Shown: in pieces, positions 63,184 through 64,000 of the stretch
Numbering within the stretch: the stretch's first letter is position 1
Layout: every line of letters begins with the position of its first letter
Source of the DNA: Lacinutrix sp. C3R15
GTDB lineage: Bacteria; Bacteroidota; Bacteroidia; Flavobacteriales; Flavobacteriaceae
Reading direction: 5' to 3'
DNA length: 64,000 nucleotides
Assembly: GCF_018860825.1 (NCBI RefSeq)
Contig: NZ_JAHKPZ010000034.1
Coordinates: forward strand, 1-64,000
The notes under the pieces: generated by a model
The model's input: only the letters and a program-made list of their open reading frames with translations
The model's database searches: none
Told to the model about the DNA's origin: nothing
Translations under genes and position numbers: made by a program

Positions 63184-63728
63184 TTTTAAGAAATTAAATC
63201 CTAGTTACCAAAGATACAAAAACGTAAAAAAAACCTATATAGAAAGTTTTGAAATAATTAAAATAACAACAAAATAGTAGTCGTAAATTTAATAAAACAC
63301 AAAAAATAACCAACATTAATGCTAAATCACTAACAAAATAACAAATGAATTTTATTTGAATTACTCCATTTATTATTCATATTATTAAAAAAAAACACTT
63401 ATATAATGGATATAAAAGTAGATTTTGTTGTAAAAATATAGAAAAGATTTATAGTGCGTAAACCCAAAAGTAAAAATGTGTAATGTCTTTAAATTAATGT
63501 AAAAATAGTTTGACACTCCTACTTTTCATTATTTCTTATACAAATTGAGTTTAATGTAAATAAAATAAGAACAACCATAAACCACTGTATGTAAGTAAAA
63601 TAACACAATAAAAATCCTTTACAAATAATGCTTGCTCTATTATACACCTTGTAAACTACTCAAATTGAGTATTGTAGCTTTTTTAGAATTGTATTTCTTT
63701 TGCTTAAAAACCAATTAAAACTCAAATC
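63184..63728. other. Gene-free 545 bp between the sensor-like gene and the outer-membrane protein
   Basis: Divergent region, A+T-rich, with stop codons in all frames. It contains two copies of CAAATTGAGT (63541-63550 and 63661-63670), the second within the palindrome ACTCAAATTGAGT (63658-63670). No -33/-7 pair was found for the plus-strand gene. Confidence 0.65.
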
Positions 63729-64000
63729 ATGAAAAAATTTTTAACATTGTTAACGCTATTTTTAACTATTTCTATTACTTATGGTCAAGAAGGTGACACT
63801 AACGATTTCTGGGAAAATTTAAGATTAAATGCTGCAGTAACTTTAGGAGACTATACCTTTAGCTCTGATACCCAAGATGTAGAAATTGAATATTCTTATG
63901 GAATAGGATTTCTGTTAGGACTAGACTATGATCTTTTAAAAAAAGACAGACTTACTGTTGGTACAGGTCTTACGCTTACAAACCATAATAGCTCTATAGA
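63729..64000 (+). CDS. Outer-membrane beta-barrel protein, 5' part only
   Basis: The frame runs off the window end. 90 codons seen: signal peptide (FLTLLTLFLTISITYGQ), then strands alternating polar and hydrophobic residues (NAAVTLGDYTFSSDT, IEYSYGIGFLLGLDYDLL, RLTVGTGLTLTNH). Likely an OmpW/outer-membrane-beta-barrel-type porin-like protein. Full identity needs the missing 3' part. Confidence 0.75.
   Translation, partial: MKKFLTLLTLFLTISITYGQEGDTNDFWENLRLNAAVTLGDYTFSSDTQDVEIEYSYGIGFLLGLDYDLLKKDRLTVGTGLTLTNHNSSI

Noticed and set aside
1-64000. tRNA, rRNA, CRISPR, IS elements, prophage, toxin-antitoxin or defence genes
   Set aside because: Looked for by eye over the whole window and nothing supportable was found; xerD is the housekeeping recombinase, not an integrase.

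Overview
The window is a stretch of chromosome from a marine-type member of the Flavobacteriaceae (phylum Bacteroidota). This rests on the very low G+C, the type IX secretion (T9SS) genes and T9SS sorting domains, a SusC/RagA-style TonB-dependent receptor, a ZapA / 6S-like RNA / RNase Y block, and Bacteroidota-type promoters (TTG, 19-20 nt spacer, TAnnTTTG). The genus cannot be fixed from the sequence alone. No rRNA, tRNA, CRISPR array, insertion sequence or prophage was found. Gene content is mostly core chromosome.

Layout. 1-4.1 kb: end of a large T9SS type B secreted protein with exact 97-residue repeats, followed by its usual PorP/SprF and OmpA partners. 4.1-5.9 kb: a structured intergenic region, a CAP-domain lipoprotein and pdxH. 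6.0-9.4 kb: a pyrimidine operon (pyrR-pyrB-small protein-rnz) with a clear promoter. 9.4-16.6 kb (minus strand): lon-LysM-porQ-cmk, then rpsA from its own near-consensus promoter and long structured leader. 16.9-19.9 kb: an ECF sigma factor, a candidate anti-sigma protein and two secreted solenoid-like proteins (DUF4097-like and GIN/DUF2807), preceded by a candidate ECF-type promoter. 20-23.5 kb: a lipoprotein with a four-cysteine repeat, an MFS transporter and an M48 protease. 23.6-30.8 kb: a glycogen operon glgA-glgC-glgB-GH31. 30.9-37.8 kb: msrB, a DinB-like protein, lpdA, aroQ/xerD divergent, and two tandem paralogous PAS histidine kinases with no response regulator. 37.8-40.2 kb: coiled-coil protein-zapA-(6S-like RNA)-rny. 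40.4-44.5 kb: an M23 peptidase and a TonB-dependent receptor. 45-53 kb: small membrane proteins, cysteine desulfurase, a calcium-binding-repeat lipoprotein, a Smr protein, a decayed gene remnant, a T9SS type A protein, DUF2752 and CCC-motif membrane proteins, and rocD. 53-59.8 kb: rlmD-DUF6452-DUF6048, a DUF4136-like lipoprotein, two methyltransferases, a ZIP transporter and DUF4268. 59.8-62.4 kb: an arsenic resistance operon arsR-DUF6428-phosphatase/arsenate reductase-ACR3 with two matching operator-like sites. 62.5-64 kb: a membrane four-helix sensor without an output domain, a 0.55 kb gap, and the start of an outer-membrane beta-barrel protein.

The parts most worth a second look are the ECF sigma/solenoid operon, the four-cysteine repeat lipoprotein, the 6S-like RNA and the 97-nt inverted repeat at 4.3 kb (both with G-U pairs that fit only one strand), the repeated ars operator, and the gene remnant at 48.7 kb. 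Nothing here is clearly a wholly new defence or mobile system. Several automatic-style starts were moved to better-supported ones (cysteine desulfurase, rocD, rlmD, Smr, TonB receptor, THUMP methyltransferase and others).
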